A DNA stretch of 64,000 bases, from positions 25,061,011 to 25,125,010 of the forward strand of contig NC_073691.1 of the NCBI RefSeq assembly GCF_029784155.1. Direction: 5' to 3'. Shown here in pieces: positions 1 through 13,650 of this stretch. This DNA comes from Uranotaenia lowii. Its lineage: Eukaryota; Arthropoda; Insecta; Diptera; Culicidae. The notes under the pieces were generated by a model that did no database searches, was not told where the DNA came from, and saw only the letters and a program-made list of their open reading frames with translations. Position numbers and translations under genes: made by a program. Each line of letters begins with the position of its first letter. Within the stretch, counting starts at the first letter, position 1.

Positions 1-480
1 ATCAAAATTCAAGCGAGTTGAGAGGGTAGCTGGAAATAAATAAATAAAATATCACTAAAATGCAATTTGGGAAGACAGCTAGGCGAGAGTTGAAGTTGAA
101 GTGGGTTGAGAGGACAGCTCGAAAAAAATTAAAATAAATACCCATAAAGCGAGTTGAGAGGACAGCTTGAAAAAATATATGTATAAATCGCCGTTAAATG
201 AGTTGAGAGGACAGTTTAGAGAGAACGACAACTCAAGCGAGTTGGGAGGACAACTTTGATAAATGAGGATAAAATCTTGAGTGGGTTCGGAGGGTGGCTT
301 GAAATTAATGAAGAAGAAATCACAGCAACACAGTTAAGCGAATTCAGAGGATAGGTTGTTGAAGTTGAAAACTCAAGCAGATTGAGAGGACAACTTGCAA
401 TAAATGTAAAAATCTCTATGAATCAAGTTGACAGGACAGTTTAGGGAAGATGAACACTTAAAAAGATTGAGAGTTATTAT
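1..480 (+). repeat. Satellite A, left array (GAGTTGAGAGGACAGCT)
   Basis: About ten diverged copies of a phrase close to AGCGAGTTGAGAGGACAGCT recur every 40-60 bases, for example near 15, 103, 139, 198, 236, 334, 377 and 424. They are separated by A-rich spacers. The array runs off the left edge of the window, so its full size is unknown. The reverse complement of the same phrase (AGCTGTCCTCTCAACTCGCT) builds the much larger array at 54530-56060. No reading frame is credible here. Confidence 0.85.
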
Positions 481-2483
481 AGGAAATAGTATCGTTGATT
501 GAGTTTGCCTCTAAAAACTGACATCTAAAAATGGGAATTTGAGAACCTCTGAACGCTTCCAAAAGATCCCTACGATAAACTATGGTCGCGATCAGATAAC
601 AGGTTCCGATTAAGCTTCATTCCACTTTTCTACGATATCAAAAGAAACTTCGAGAGGAAAAGACTTCACCCTCTGAATGGGAGCAGTCAAATTTATCGAG
701 CTCGATTACCGAATCAGCATAAAGTTGTCAAGAAAATTTGAAAGATAGGGGAAAAAACAAGCAAACGCAGGAGATTATTGCCCAAGCGATTAGGCCGAAG
801 CGGTCGATCGAATGAGCATCATCGTTTGCTCATGTTGCGTCTCCCTAAAGAGGATCGACGATTGGATTTATTTTCACGGTATTTTTCATTCCACAAGCTG
901 TGAAGGAAGCGATGATCAACTATGAAGGGAGTGGAAAGGTTAGAAGAAGCTGCTGTAAATCTGCATAAGATCTGGTGCCGTTTTGTTTATGAGCTGAAAT
1001 CCCAGCGGGTGAAGTCTCTTATATGGTAATGAGGATTAGATGTTTTGGATGCTGCTCGTCGTTGTTGGCTTCCAATTTCTCAAGTGATGCGTCTGGTGGC
1101 GTTTTTCAGTGGAAGAAGCTCTTGGAACTGTCCAGGATCTTCTGCCTCATGAACTGTTGATGCTGATCCCACCAAGAATGGATCTGAGTGCGATTTTGGG
1201 TTTGTTTTTTTTTCTTGGGAGGAATATTCCAAAAATCTCCGGGAATCTCGGACGTTAGTGACAATGCACAGAGATGCATCCAGAAGTAAGGTATAATATT
1301 TAACATTTATGCTGCCAGACTTCCAGCCTGGCTAGTCTGGGAGATGAAAAACGATCCCCACCCGAAAGGTGGGGAATTTGTTATGCTTGATACTTCTGTC
1401 TGCAAGTTGAATTCCATACAGTCAAGAAACTAAAATCTGGACCTCTTGAGGAAAAAAGGGGGAGTGAAACGAGCTGCCAGCCGGATTTATGTTATGGTTC
1501 ATGGTGGATTTGGGACATTATTCATTCCGCAGAATTAGGACTGAGGAATCATTCGTCGGGGAGATGGGGACGATATGTTTCGATGCGGTGAAAAATTGAA
1601 TGCATATGAGTGCTGCATAAGATGGGAAGCATCTGGTGATGATTCAGATTTTTTTTGTAAAGAAAAGTAAAGAAACAACCAAAATCGGGACAAGGGCACG
1701 CGAGTGAAAGTTTTTCTTTTCCTCAGTTGTATTGAGATGAAGTTTAAGTCACGAGCGTCGAAAAAAAGCCTCTTCAAAAATAATGGTCACACTTTAACAC
1801 TTAATGGCGGAGCCATTAAACGTCCTTTATGGGTTATTCAACCAATTCCAACAGAAACATTAAATGAAAGTTTATGGATGGCCTTTAACACTAAACAAAT
1901 AAATTTATTATTCAGCCAAATATAATCACAGTGGTAATTCCCAAAATTCCAAAATTATTCATCTGTTTTAAAATGTTAAATGGTGTTTAAAGCGTCGAAA
2001 ATTCAAAATGTCAAAATTCTTAAAATTTTGTCAAACAAAAAAGGATGAGGGTCTCCCTTATCTTTACTTTACTTCCCACTATAAGAAATGAGGTGTCTTG
2101 AACAGTCTTAGAAACATTTCTCGTACCAAATAAATCTCCCATGCCACTTTTTTTTTCAAATACGTAATCCAAATCACCATAAGGAGATTTCTCATACCCA
2201 AATACCCTCCCATACTAATCGATCAGCACTCGAGACCCCTCCTCCACTTTTATTTCCTCCTAGAATAGAAGGCGGGTTGCAAACATTGAATGTTCAAGTT
2301 AGGCAAAAAAATGTATAGAAGCTCAACTCTTACCAACTTTCTATCAACCTTCTCTCAAAAGAGAGAGGGGTCTTATCAAAGAAATATTTCTTGAACCCAA
2401 ATACCAGCATGCCACATTTGGCTCCATTTGTTTGATAAAATATGAATAAAACCTAGGGTGGACCGCGTTTTTCCATTCTCGAA
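481..2483. other. Intergenic sequence, no gene seen
   Basis: This is mixed-complexity sequence with scattered short reading frames on both strands and none longer than about 80 codons. I see no splice-flanked exon, RNA gene or transposon end. 500-1300 is less AT-rich than its surroundings and could hold regulatory sequence, but no specific site can be named. 1980-2480 becomes increasingly simple towards the next array. Confidence 0.5.
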
Positions 2484-4660
2484 TTGACGGTTTTTCCCGG
2501 ATTTCCCGGGAAATATGTCATTTTTGTCATTTTTGCAATTTTTGTCATTTATGTCATTCCTAACAATGTTATCATTTTTGTCATTTTTGCCACTGTTGCC
2601 ATTATAGGCATTTTTGTGATTTTTGTCATTTTTGTCATTCATATCATTTTCTCGTTTTTGTCATTTATGCCACTGTTGCCATTATTGGCGTTTTTATCAT
2701 TTCTGTCATTTCTGTTATTTCTGTCATTTTTGTCATTTTTATCATTTTTGTCATTTTTGTCATTTTAGCACTTAAGTCAATTTTGTCATTTTTGCCTTTA
2801 TTGACATTTTAATCACTATGGTTGTTTTTGGCCTTCTTGACATTTTTATCACTATGATCATTTTTGAAAATTTTGTCATTTCTGTCATTTTTATCATTCT
2901 TGTCATTTTTATCATTTTTGTTATTTTTGTCATTTTGTCATTTTTGCCATTTCAATCATTTTTATCACTATGGTCGTTTTTGCCATTTTTGACATTTTTA
3001 TCACTGTGGTCATTTTTGAAAATTTTGTCATTTTTATCATTTTAGTAATTTTTGTCATTTTTCTCATTTATATCACTTTGGTCTTTTTTGCCATTTTTGA
3101 CATTTTTATCACTCATTTTTGAAAATTTTGTCATTTTTTCATTTTTGTAAAATTTTTCATTTTTGTCATTTTTATCATTTTCGTATTCTTGTCATTTTTT
3201 GTCATTTTTATCATTTTCGTATTCTTGTCATTTTTGTCATTTTTATCATTTTCGTATCCTTGTCATTTTCACCACTTGCCATTATTGGCATTTTTGTGAT
3301 TTTTGCCATTTTTTTCATTTTTTCATTTTTGCCACTGTTGCTATTTTTGTCATTTTTATAATTTTTGTCAATTTTGACAGGTTTGAAATTTTTGCAATTT
3401 TCGCAATTTTTCTCATATTTGTAATTTTTTTCAATTTTGACATTTTAGTCGTTTTTTCATTTTTGTTATTTTAATCATTATGTAATTTTTGTAATTTTTA
3501 TCATTTTTGTCATTTTTGTAATTCTTGCCATTTTTGTCATTTTTATCACTATGGTCGTTTTTGCCATTTTTGACTTTTTGTCATAATTGTAAATTTTGTC
3601 ATTTTTATCTTTTTTGTCATTTTTTCATTATTGTCATTTTTTTTCATTTTGATCATTTTTATCATATTCGTATTCTTGTCATTTTTGTCATCTTTGCCAC
3701 TGTTGCCATTATTGGCATTTTTGTGATTTTTGTCATTTTTGCCACTGTTGTCATTTTTGTAAATTTTATAATTTTTGTCTTTTGTGTCATGTTTGAAATT
3801 TTGGCAATTTTCGCCATTTGGTTTGGGTCACTGTGGTTGTTTTTGCTATTTTTAACATTTTTTTTTATCATGGTCATTTTTAAAAATTTTGTCATTTTTG
3901 TTATTTTTAACATTTTTGTTATTTTTGTTATTTTTGCCTTTTTTGTCATTTTTATCACTATGGTCGTTTTTGCCATTTTTGACATTTTTATTGCAATGGT
4001 CATTTAAAAAAAAAATGTCGTTTATTTCATTTTTGTCATTTATGACATTTTTATCAAAGTTAAATATTTGAAAATTTTTTCATTTCTTTCATCTTCGTTA
4101 TTTGTTTCATTTTTGTCATTTTTATCATTTTCGTATTCTTGTCATTTTTGTCTTTTTGTCATTTTTATCTTTTTTTTGTATTTTTTGTCATTTTTGTCAA
4201 TTTTTGTCATTTTTTATCATTTTTATAACTATGGTCGTTTTTGCCATTTTTGACATTTTTATAACTATAATCGTTTTAGAAAATTTAGTTTTTTTTTCAT
4301 TTTTGTCATTTTTAAGATTTTTGTATTCTTGTCATTTTTGACATTTTTGTCATTTTTATCGTTTTTGTCATTTTTGTTATTTGTATTATTTTTGTCATTT
4401 TTTGTCATTATTGCCTTTTTGTCATTTTTATCACTATGGTCGTTTTTGCCATTTTCGACATGTTTATCACCATAGTCATTATTTTCATTTTTGTCATTTT
4501 TATCATTTTCGTATTCTTGAAATTTTTCTCATTTTTGTCATTTTCAACATTTTTTGTCATGTTGTCATTCTTGCAACTTTTGTCAGTTTTGTCATTTTTG
4601 CCATTCTTGTCATTTTTGACATTTTTGTTATTTTTGTCATTTTTGTCTTTTGATCTTTTC
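2484..4660 (+). repeat. Array B: TTTTTGTCA simple satellite with higher-order phrases
   Basis: About 2.2 kb consists almost entirely of a 9-base unit close to TTTTTGTCA, with variants such as TTTTTGCCA and TTTTTATCA. Longer phrases recur inside it. One containing ATCATTTTCGTATTCTTG occurs near 3174, 3209, 3247, 3655, 4124 and 4500. Another containing CACTATGGTCGTTTTTGCC occurs near 3547, 3957 and 4433, with diverged copies elsewhere. A third contains GCCACTGTTGCCATT (2589, 2668, 3697). The Phe/Leu/Ile/Ser-rich reading frames across it are products of the repeat and are not genes. The complementary unit forms the array at 53655-54130. Confidence 0.92.
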
Positions 4661-5220
4661 TTTGGGTTTTTTAATCTGTTTTTTTTTTGGTATTTTTTAA
4701 ATTTTGTTTTTTTTCGTCTTTTTTGTCATTGTGTTTTTTTCTCTGTTTGATATTTTTGAGCATGTTGGTCTTTTATGTCGATATTTTTAAAAAAATTTTC
4801 TTTTGTTTGATCTTGTTGTTTGTTTGCCTTTTTGGTTTTATTTTAAGGCTTTCTTTGGTCTGTTTGGTTCAATTTTATTTCATTGGTCTTTTGAGCCTTT
4901 TAGAGGTTTTTAGTTTTTTAATTTTTTATCTTTATTGGTATGTTTTTGCTTATCATATTATTGGTCTTGTTGGTTATTTGGGCGTTAATTTTAACAAGTT
5001 CGTAACCTTATGTTAAATAGATTTTTTTTTATTTTCAGAGATTTCCAGCAAATTCATTGTTCAAAACTTTCTAACTTATTTTTGAGGAATTTTTCATTTC
5101 CATTTCCAAGTTTTATTCCTGGAAAACATGTCGTTTAAAAAAGACAATAAAAAAAAATTTCAAGAGAAATATTTCGGAAAATGTTACAGTAAAAAATGTT
5201 TTAAAAAAACTGAGAATCCC
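4661..5220. other. T-rich low-complexity decay zone
   Basis: The regular 9-base unit of array B breaks down here into irregular T-rich sequence. A 109-codon open frame (4687-5016 +) is made of Phe, Leu, Ile and Val codons and follows from the base composition. No element ends or genes are visible. Confidence 0.5.
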
Positions 5221-8072
5221 TATCATTCGACAGCAATTAACTTAAGCAAACATAATACTCCCGAATCATGACCATCGATCATCGGAAGCACCGAGAGAAG
5301 GTGCCGGAATGCTCGAGGAATTCTTCTGTCTACGCATTTTTTCCTTCTCTACTAAAATCTCTAAATTTGTTCTCACCCAGCCTCCAAATTCCTACTCCCC
5401 TCGGGAAGATCGCGAAGAAGATCATTTTATTTATTTAAAAATTCCCTTCCGCTGTCTCGCCTTCCAAAAGCAACAGCAGACTAAACCCCACCAGCCTCAT
5501 TGGACTGAACGGGGCTGTTAATTTAATTTATTGCCAATTCCAAAACCGGCAGCAGCCGGCGACCATCCATCGATCGATCGGTCTCTCCTGTGGGGGAAAA
5601 ACTCAGGGTGGTTCAAATTTCTTATTTTTAAATTTATAATTTAAAAATTTGGAATATAAAATCTAACGTTTCGGGAGACCCAAACTGGAAATTACCCATC
5701 TTGGCTTGGAAAAAAAATCTCAATTTGTAAAGGCACCCCCATGCTGAGTCGATCGACATCTAAATGCGTGCTAATGTAAGACTAATGTTTTCTCGCATGC
5801 CGTCCTCGGATTTGTCCGATGTCTGGGAAGCTGGAAGACCTGTAAAAGTTCCAAGACGAATCTGTTGAAACGGTCGTTGAAAATTTCCTCCCGTTTTAAT
5901 ATTAGTTTTTTTTTTCGGCATGTTTCACCAAGCGTCAATGGGAAGAGGAAACAAGTTTTCCTTACAAGATCCGGGCTAAGTGGAATTGTCTGCCAACTGC
6001 AATTACACGAGGGCTAGTTTTTGGTCTTTGAGTATATCGTCATCTCGACGACGATAGGAAGGAAGGAAGTTGGCCAAGTATTTTTTTTTTTCATTTTCTT
6101 CCAGAGGCGTTAAGGAATGTTATGTGGGGAGTCAGAAATGTTGACAAATTACAACGATACCGGAAACATTACTGACTCATTACGATGACAGACGACAGTC
6201 TGCCGGACATAATTGCGTTATTTTAGAAAAGATTCTACAATAATTTGATACGATAGTTTTTAGGAGTAAGAGTTGACGTTTGATAGTAAAACATGTCGAA
6301 AAACTTCGTTAATCAACAAAAAAAGATCAAATAGCGAGATGAAGTAATTTTATCAGAACCTTTATCACAAAAAGCACAAATACAATTCTTTAGCCTTTTT
6401 TGGTAAATACGATGTTCCCATAAGTCACATTAAACATATCAGGATCAATTAATCTGGCTGACAGTCTTCGTAAAATTGAAATTAAATTTTTAACATCATT
6501 AAGGTGTTCCACAGGCGTCCCACAGGGAAGTCAGTTATATTAACACACTGTGAAAAGGGACTGCCACCCAAGATTAACTAACAAACTCTCAACAACTCAG
6601 ATGGACTTTTCTTGCTTATCTTCAATCCAGATTCTTCAATCATTTGTCTAGATACTCTTCTTCAAAGAAAGCTGATAATCGGCACCCTTCTAGTCTTAAT
6701 ACGCTAATTTTCTTTTAAATTTGATCCGTTCTTCGTTGATTGGACTAGGCCTGGACGTCAACAAATCTGCTCTACAGATTTCAAGTTCCATCGAGAACGA
6801 CCCCAGCTTTCGGATCGACTCACAACAAACCCAATCACGTCACAAACTGTCAACTGCTGAGTCGAGTCGAGTGACATTGAAACGCTCTCATCAATTCATT
6901 TCAATTAAGTCGAATGGAGGAAAACCACAGCTGGAGGCTTCCAACCTCTTTCTATATTCTCTCTTCATTGTTGTTACTAAATTCGACAGAATTAATTGAC
7001 TTGGCGACCAAATTCTTGGTGGTCCCTTATACCAAAAGTTTGAGCTGGGTACTTCTAGCGACAGACAGCTTTCACGATTTTTCTTCTTCTTTTGATTACG
7101 TTCGGTTTAAAGTCCCAACACTTGCAGGCGCGATCAACAAACGATGATGAATGGTTGACGAATCGCGGCTTCGGAATGGAATTGATTTGAAAAGTGAGCT
7201 TGGGTCGTGCCTCCGAAATTCCTGAAAACGAGGAACAAAAGTCACCCAACTGGAAGGGGTGCTGGTATCGATGGCCAGGTCCTTTTTAATCGAGTAGCGT
7301 AAGCGTGATCGATTTGTTCGATTTGAGAATCAAAGTTGATTGATGTTGGCATGCTTAGGGTTGAATTTAGTTCTGTTAAAAAAACAACAAATTTTCATTC
7401 TTGCGCGGTTTTCGGAAACATTCAGAAGACAAAAAAACTCAAAGAACTTATCAATATTAAAGTGCCATCCGTTCTCGAATCAGATTAAAAAGAAAGAAAT
7501 TTGACTTTTCCCGAATAAACATTAAAACTCTGACGTACATAAATTTTATAATTAAGATCCTAGAAAAAAAATTCAATCCAATAAAAAATTTAAATATTTA
7601 CATTCTAATACAAAAAATAATATAAGAAATATTCCAAACCAAAAAATACACAATTAAAAAATGTATTTGGAAGACAAAACTTAGGGATTCAAAATCGGTA
7701 ATGAACACAGTAATTGGGATTTGCAAAAAAAAAAAAAAATTACTGCCAACATTTGTTGTGAGAAAAAATATTCCAAAATTTTAAATTCTACAGATACGGG
7801 TGAAAATCGCAAACAAATTACAGTAATACTACTTTTATTTTACAGTATTCTGAAAAAAAAACAGTAACTTTCACTGGAAAATTGAACCCTGTTAATTGAA
7901 AGTTACTGAAAGTTAGAGTTTCACGTAAAATTAAGTGGAAAATAAAAATTTATTTAATTAAATTTGCCGTAAAATTACGAGAAGTACCCGATCATACAGA
8001 AAAACGTAAATTATCGTTTGAAAGACCGGAAGCGAATTATTCAAAAAATAATCTGGCTAAATATGCATGTAG
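5221..8072. other. Intergenic sequence, no gene seen
   Basis: 5221-6200 is more complex and less AT-rich, with a CCATCGATCGATCG run near 5566 and a CAG/CCG-rich stretch. It could be regulatory, but no named site is supported. 7400-8070 is AT-rich with poly-A runs. Open frames at 6721-7147 (+) are short and mutually overlapping, with no splice or start context that singles one out. A nine-codon reverse-transcriptase-like motif at 6511-6537 is listed separately. Confidence 0.45.
6511..6537 (+). pseudogene. Reverse-transcriptase motif relic (TGVPQGSQL)
   Basis: Nine consecutive codons read TGVPQGSQL. GVPQGS is the conserved motif B region of non-LTR retrotransposon reverse transcriptases, normally continuing LGPLLF. 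Here the frame continues one Tyr codon to a TAA, and no other RT motif is recognisable nearby. It is seen directly in the sequence but is very short. It may be a heavily decayed fragment or chance. Confidence 0.3.
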
Positions 8073-8074
8073 TA

Positions 8075-9310
8075 AGGAGTGTATTCGAAAAAAATGCAAC
8101 ACTTTGTTTTGTGAATAACTTTTGAATTCATGAATAAAAACTGATGAAATTTTCAACGAAATTACCTGATAATGTAATGATTACATGTGATTACATTACA
8201 AATTATTGTAATATTTTGTCAAGTGGTTTCTCCGTCCAATGATGAAATTTTTCGACTTTAATTTTTAAGCAACACGTGCGCCATCTATAATGTATACTAT
8301 GAATAACCCTTTTTCCAAATCCAGGATATTTTTGAAAACGTTTTCTGTTTCCTGAAGCTTGATATTCTAAATAACTCAAAGTCAAAAAACCGAAATATTT
8401 GACTTTTTATCACTCCACCGCCGTTTTTGCGTAATGGCACGATTCCAGATCCAACTTAAACAGAGTATGAACTTTGTTGCTAAATTGAAGTGCTTTTCAG
8501 AGAAAACGGTCGCATTTGGAGAAATTCTTTTTTTTGTATTTTCAGCCATTCATCGTGTCAATCGTTATGAAAGACAGATTGTCGGCCTTCTCAAATACTA
8601 GACATTATTTTTTTCAATTTTGTTTCCTTGTTTCTCTGCGTAATATATAGGTGAGACTTGTCTGCGAAAAGTTTCTGGTTGGAATCCTGCCAGCTAACCG
8701 CTAAAAAGTTAGTTTTACTGTCCATTTCGAAATTTTTCAAAATATTTTCAGACAAGTAGTCCAAATCTTTTGCGCACGACTTGACCACCGTTTATTGTTT
8801 ATTTTACCGGTGGGCAGTTTTTCTATCTTGAAGAAATGAATTCAGGCCTATTCAAATGTCGAACCAGTCAGAAAAATTTGACTTTATTTCACTTCCTCTT
8901 TTTATCTTTTAGGATCGAGCTTGAAAAAACCTCCCACATTCCTCTCACTTCATGGAATCAATCATTTTCACTTATATCAAAATTTTAGCACACTATTGGA
9001 TCCTCTAGGACTTTTTAAACGATATATCATGTAAATTTTGGTTGAATAGTCTCTTTTCAGCTATTTGTGGGTCTCCCACTGGTACTTTTCTGGATTTTTC
9101 TTGATTCTGCCCAAAAAAAAATCGTCAATGAACTTCAGTATTTGACGCTATCTCAAAAACTACTTAACAGATTGTCACTAAATTTTGCTCACGTATACAT
9201 TACATTACTACGTAGTTTCACTGAAAATTTCATAATTTCATAAATTTCCATCCATGCATTCAAAAGTTATTCACAAAACAAAGTTTTGGTTTTTTTTCGA
9301 ATACACTCCT
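8075..9310 (-). mobile_element. Decayed Tc1/mariner-type transposon (1.24 kb)
   Basis: Terminal inverted repeats of about 60 bases begin AGGAGTGTATTCGAAAAAAA at 8075 and, in reverse complement, at 9310. They stay alike through TTTGTTTTGTGAATAACTTT with only a few mismatches. The element is bounded on both sides by TA (8073-8074 and 9311-9312), the target duplication of the Tc1/mariner superfamily. The interior encodes a broken transposase on the minus strand (8591-8788). The ends share TGTAYTCGAA with the element at 13992-15529, so both belong to one group. Superfamily is well supported; the subfamily (resembling mosquito D37E-type ITm elements) is from memory. Confidence 0.8.
8591..8788 (-). 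pseudogene. Transposase fragment, Tc1/mariner type
   Basis: This open stretch of 65 codons lies inside the 8075-9310 element. It contains VKSCAKDLDYL, then a MDSKTNF block followed by WQDSNQKLFADKS. In D37E-type mariner-like transposases a MDDETY-type block carrying the first catalytic Asp is followed by a QLPG..FY segment, and the order and spacing here resemble that. The frame is closed on both sides by stops and lacks the remaining catalytic region, so it is a relic. The same VKSC..K...M.KNF.M phrase recurs in the triplicated region at 14118-15240. Confidence 0.55.
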
Positions 9311-9312
9311 TA

Positions 9313-11089
9313 ATTACAATATGATTCGGTATTCAAATGCAGATTGTTTTTTAAGTATTTACGGATTGTTGAGGTTGGAATCAGAAAAATTGTTTGAAAA
9401 ATAAGGAATCGAAATTGCATATTTTAACTTACAGCCAGAAACATTTTCAAAAGTCTAAAGCCACCGTAAAAATTTTATGTTATCAACATAGGATAAACCC
9501 CTAAATTGATTGTTTCAATATTGAATAAGGGAAACTGGAATCAATCATCACCAAAGTGGAATAGGATTTGAAGTGAAACAACATTTTTTTGTTATTTTGT
9601 CTTTACAGTTTTGAAATTTATATATTAAGCTAAGAATTGAACTCTGATACGACAAACGAAATTTAAGAAAGGTCAGTTGAAAAATATAACAGCAAACTTA
9701 TGTCCATAACCAGAATTTAAAACACTGTTTTATAAAATAATTTTCAGAGAGACGTCCTCAAAGTAAAAAAAAAAAAACAAAATACACAAAATTTCTTCGG
9801 ATTTTACCGCAAAGACCTAATTTTATTGCGAAAAATTATAATTGATGTAGTTTTTTGAAATATTGATAAGCTTATTTGAAGTGCCAAACTTTGATCTAGG
9901 ATAAAAAAAAAATCAAATAAAAAAATACTTCTTTTAGCAAAATCATGCAGCAATCTTTTTTTGTCTACGAATTCTTAAAAGAAAAAGTTGTTTAAAATAT
10001 TCTTTGGATTTTTGACAGTATTCTTCTGGGTCGTTTTTCTGACTCATAATGAAAAATCAATTTTTTTTATAGATTCTAGATCATCCATCTTAAAAGTTTG
10101 AATTTCAAATCAAAATTTTTATTAAAAGCAAATCAAAACTCAAAATTAATGTTGTAGAATTAAAATGTGGATTCCAACTAGATTTGGGTTAAATATCTTT
10201 AATGCTTCGTTTCATAAAGTGGCAAAGTTGCAACAATTAATTTATAGAAAAATCGATGTACACATCAATTTCAGCTTTTTAAAATAAGTTTTGAGGAGAA
10301 ATTAAAAAAAAAACCTGAAATGAAGCGTTAAGCAATGGTTCGAGGATTCAGATGCAGCTTAATTTATCATTAGTTCAAAAAAAATGTAAATATCATTACT
10401 GAAAAAAATGGGAGCTGGTACCCAAAAAAAAATTATAGGTATCAACAAAAAAGGCTTGAAACAGTAATTTTTTCTCGGCTACTGCAAACAGAAAAAAATA
10501 TTCAAAACCAACATAAAACAGTTTAAGTTTATTTAAGTAACAGCGATCAGCATTAAAATGTCCAAAATTGAATTCTGAACACGCTTTTTTCTCACATTCA
10601 AATAAAAAAAATAATAAAAAAATGATTTTAGAATCATAACAAAAAAAGGAAAAGGCTTATTTCGTAATTCAAAACCAAAACTCAGATAATTTTTTTCCAT
10701 TTTTTAATCACAGTTAAGATTTAAAAAGAATCGAAAATCAGAATAGAGAATCCGGGTGTTGTTGTAGATTACACAAGACAACAAAATTTACATTTTTCCA
10801 TAGTTCAAAGAATCTGAGAACTTATTTTGAATAATTCGGAGTACCCGATTCCAAACATGCAAATAGTTTTTTAATCAGCTTTAGTTTTCGAGATAATTCG
10901 TGAAAATAGTTAACAATATTTTTTTTTAAATTTCTTCACTTTTTTGGCAAAACTAATGAACATTACAAAGATTTTGAAAATAAAAATAAAAATTCAATGA
11001 TCAACTTTCCCGAAGACCACGAGTAATTTTTAATTCTGTGATAAAATTTTAGAAGTTTTCTTATTGTCAATTTTTCTAAATTTTGCAAC
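9313..11089. other. AT-rich intergenic sequence, no gene seen
   Basis: Strongly A/T-biased sequence with many poly-A runs. No open frame exceeds about 60 codons, and I see no inverted termini, splice-flanked exon or RNA gene. From about 10900 the sequence grades into the ACAATTTT array. Confidence 0.5.
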
Positions 11090-13650
11090 ATACGACAATT
11101 TCGAATTTCGAATTTCGAAACTTTGACAATTTTAAACAAATGGAATCTTTGATATTTCTTAAAGCATTAGTCAAAAAGTTTTGCAGTGCTCCTCCTCGAC
11201 AAAGGTGTTAAATGAGTTCAAATCTTCTAAATCGAGTACTCAAAGAATTTCTTGAATATTGTCGAAAATAGTAATTTCAGTAACATATTTCAGTAACATA
11301 GAGACAACTTCAACACAAATTTGTTTCAATTTCTAAAAATTGTGAATAAATTTCAAGGCATTTTTAAGATGATCTGAAAACAATTTTGAGGCAATCTTTA
11401 AAAAAATTTACCAGTTTTTGAATTAATGCTATTGAAAATTTTCATAATTTGGAAACCGTTTAGAGACTATTTCAAGACGATCTTGAGAAATTTTCTAGAA
11501 TATTTGAAGAAAACTTTGATCGAGAACTTTAAATTTTGTCACAAACTTGAAACAATTTCAAATCAATCTTCAGAGGATTTTTTTTTTCATTTTTGAAGAC
11601 AATTTTGACACAATTTTAAGACAATTTCGACACAATTTTAAAACAGTTTTTAAAAGAACTTTTTCAAGAAAATGATGTGAAAAATTTCTGACGAAATTAA
11701 GGAACAAATTTTAAGAAAATTTCGATACTTTTTCAAGAAAAATTTGTTGGCAATTTTGAAAAAAGTTTGATTAAATTTTAAGACTTATAGAATTCTGCCA
11801 TAATTTGAACCACTTCTAAGATAATTTAGACAGTTCGAAGCCAATTTTGCGACAATTATAAGACAATTTAATGACAATCTTAAGATTTAAAAACCTCTGT
11901 AAAATTAAGAAACAATTCGGGGATAATTTTAAAACTTTCTTGACAATATTTAGAACTATTTGAAGTCAATTCTGGGACACTTTGGGAAAGTTTTCTGACA
12001 AAATTTTTAACATAAAATTGAGGATTTGAAACTTTAGACAATCTTTGGGTGCAATTTCCGGACAATTTTTAACCAATATTTATTAATTTGTATTCAAATT
12101 CGACATTAATTTGAAATAGTTTTTAAACTGTTTTGCAACATTTTCAAAACAACTTTGAGACCATATCGAAGTTAATTTTGGGACAGTTTTGAAACATTTT
12201 TGAGAAATTTGTTTGAAACAATTTCGACACAAACTTGATTTTTTTTCTAATCCTTGTGAGAAAATTGCAAGGTATTCTTGAAATCATCTAAAACTTTTTT
12301 GAAGCAATTTTTGACATTATTTCGAACAAGTTTTTGAATCGATGTTCACAAAAAATTTCATAATTTAGAAACCGTTTTAAGACTCTTTTAGTTTCAATAC
12401 AATCTTGAGAGATTTTTTAGAATATTCAAATATCATTTCGAATTTTGTCACAAACTTAAGACTCTTTCAATTTCAATACAATCTTGAGAGATTTTCTAGA
12501 ATATCCAAATATAATTTCAAATTTTGTCACAAACTTGAACTATCTTGAGAGATTTTGTTTTTTTTGAAGACAATTTGATACAATTATTTGAAAACAGTTA
12601 TGAGAAGACAATCCCAAAACTATATCTCGCGAATATTTGAACTGTTTGAAGCCAATTTGGGTACTTGAAAAAAATTTCTCACAGAATTTCGACAAAAATA
12701 TGGAACAATTTTGGTACAGTCAATTATGGGGCCATTTTGGAACTGTTTTGGCACATTTTGCAACAAATTTTTAGAATTTATTGGCAATCTTGAAACGATT
12801 TGTACTATTTGAAGACCACTTTGGTCTGACTTTAAGAAAATGTTGACAAAATTTTAAACAGTTTTGAGAAAAACTGTTTGAAGAAAATGTTAAAGCACTT
12901 TGAGAATGTTTTCTGACGAAATTTAGAAACAAAATTTAGAATCTAATTATAAGACATTATAAGAGGATTTGCTGAGTATTTGATGACCTTTTCGAAAAAA
13001 GTTTGATTAAATTTGGAGACAAATTTGAAACAATTTTGATACAATTTGTATAGTTTCTGACACAATTCTGAAACAGTTCTAAGATAATATAGGTAATTTG
13101 AAGTCAATTTTGGGATAATTTTAAGACATTTTTAATACAATTGATTGACAATCTTAAGATGGTTCGTACTATTCGAAGAGAATTTCGACACAATTTTAAG
13201 ACGACTTCAAAAACTTCTGCACAATTCTGAAACAATTCAAAGCCCTTTCAAAATTATTTTGAGAATACTTGGAACTTTTAAGGACAATTTTAGGATAATT
13301 TTGGAAAGTTTTCTAACAATATTTTGACATAAATTTGAAGACCATTTTGAGACAGAAGATTGCAATTTCCAGACAATTTTAAACCAATATTAATTACATT
13401 TTTATTCAAATTCGGCATAAATTTGAAATGATTTTGATACAGTCTTGAAACATTTTTAAAACAATTTTGAGGATTTTTCTAGACAATTCAAAGTCAATTT
13501 TGGGACAGTTTTTTGAGAAAATTTAGTAACAGAATTTCGACACGAATTTGATTCAATTTCTAATAATTGTGAGACAATTTTAAAGCATTCGTGACATGAT
13601 CTGAAAACTTTTCTGAAGCAATTTTTAACACAATTTCAATAATCACAACT
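11090..13650 (+). repeat. Degenerate ACAATTTTGA array
   Basis: About 2.5 kb is built from loosely repeated 11-14 base phrases such as GACAATTTTGA, GACACAATTTTAA and GAAACAATTTTGA. Some longer blocks are duplicated locally: compare 12364-12455 with 12456-12530, which share CACAAACTT, CTTTCAATTTCAATACAATC and the following GAGAGATTTT. Divergence is higher than in array B, so this is an older simple array. Short frames inside it are noise. Confidence 0.75.

Noticed and set aside
2484..4750. Long Phe/Leu/Ile/Ser-rich open frames up to 160 codons on the plus strand and one of 113 codons on the minus strand
   Set aside because: They follow from the TTTTTGTCA unit, which lacks stops in several frames. 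No start context, splice signal or non-repetitive residue supports a protein.
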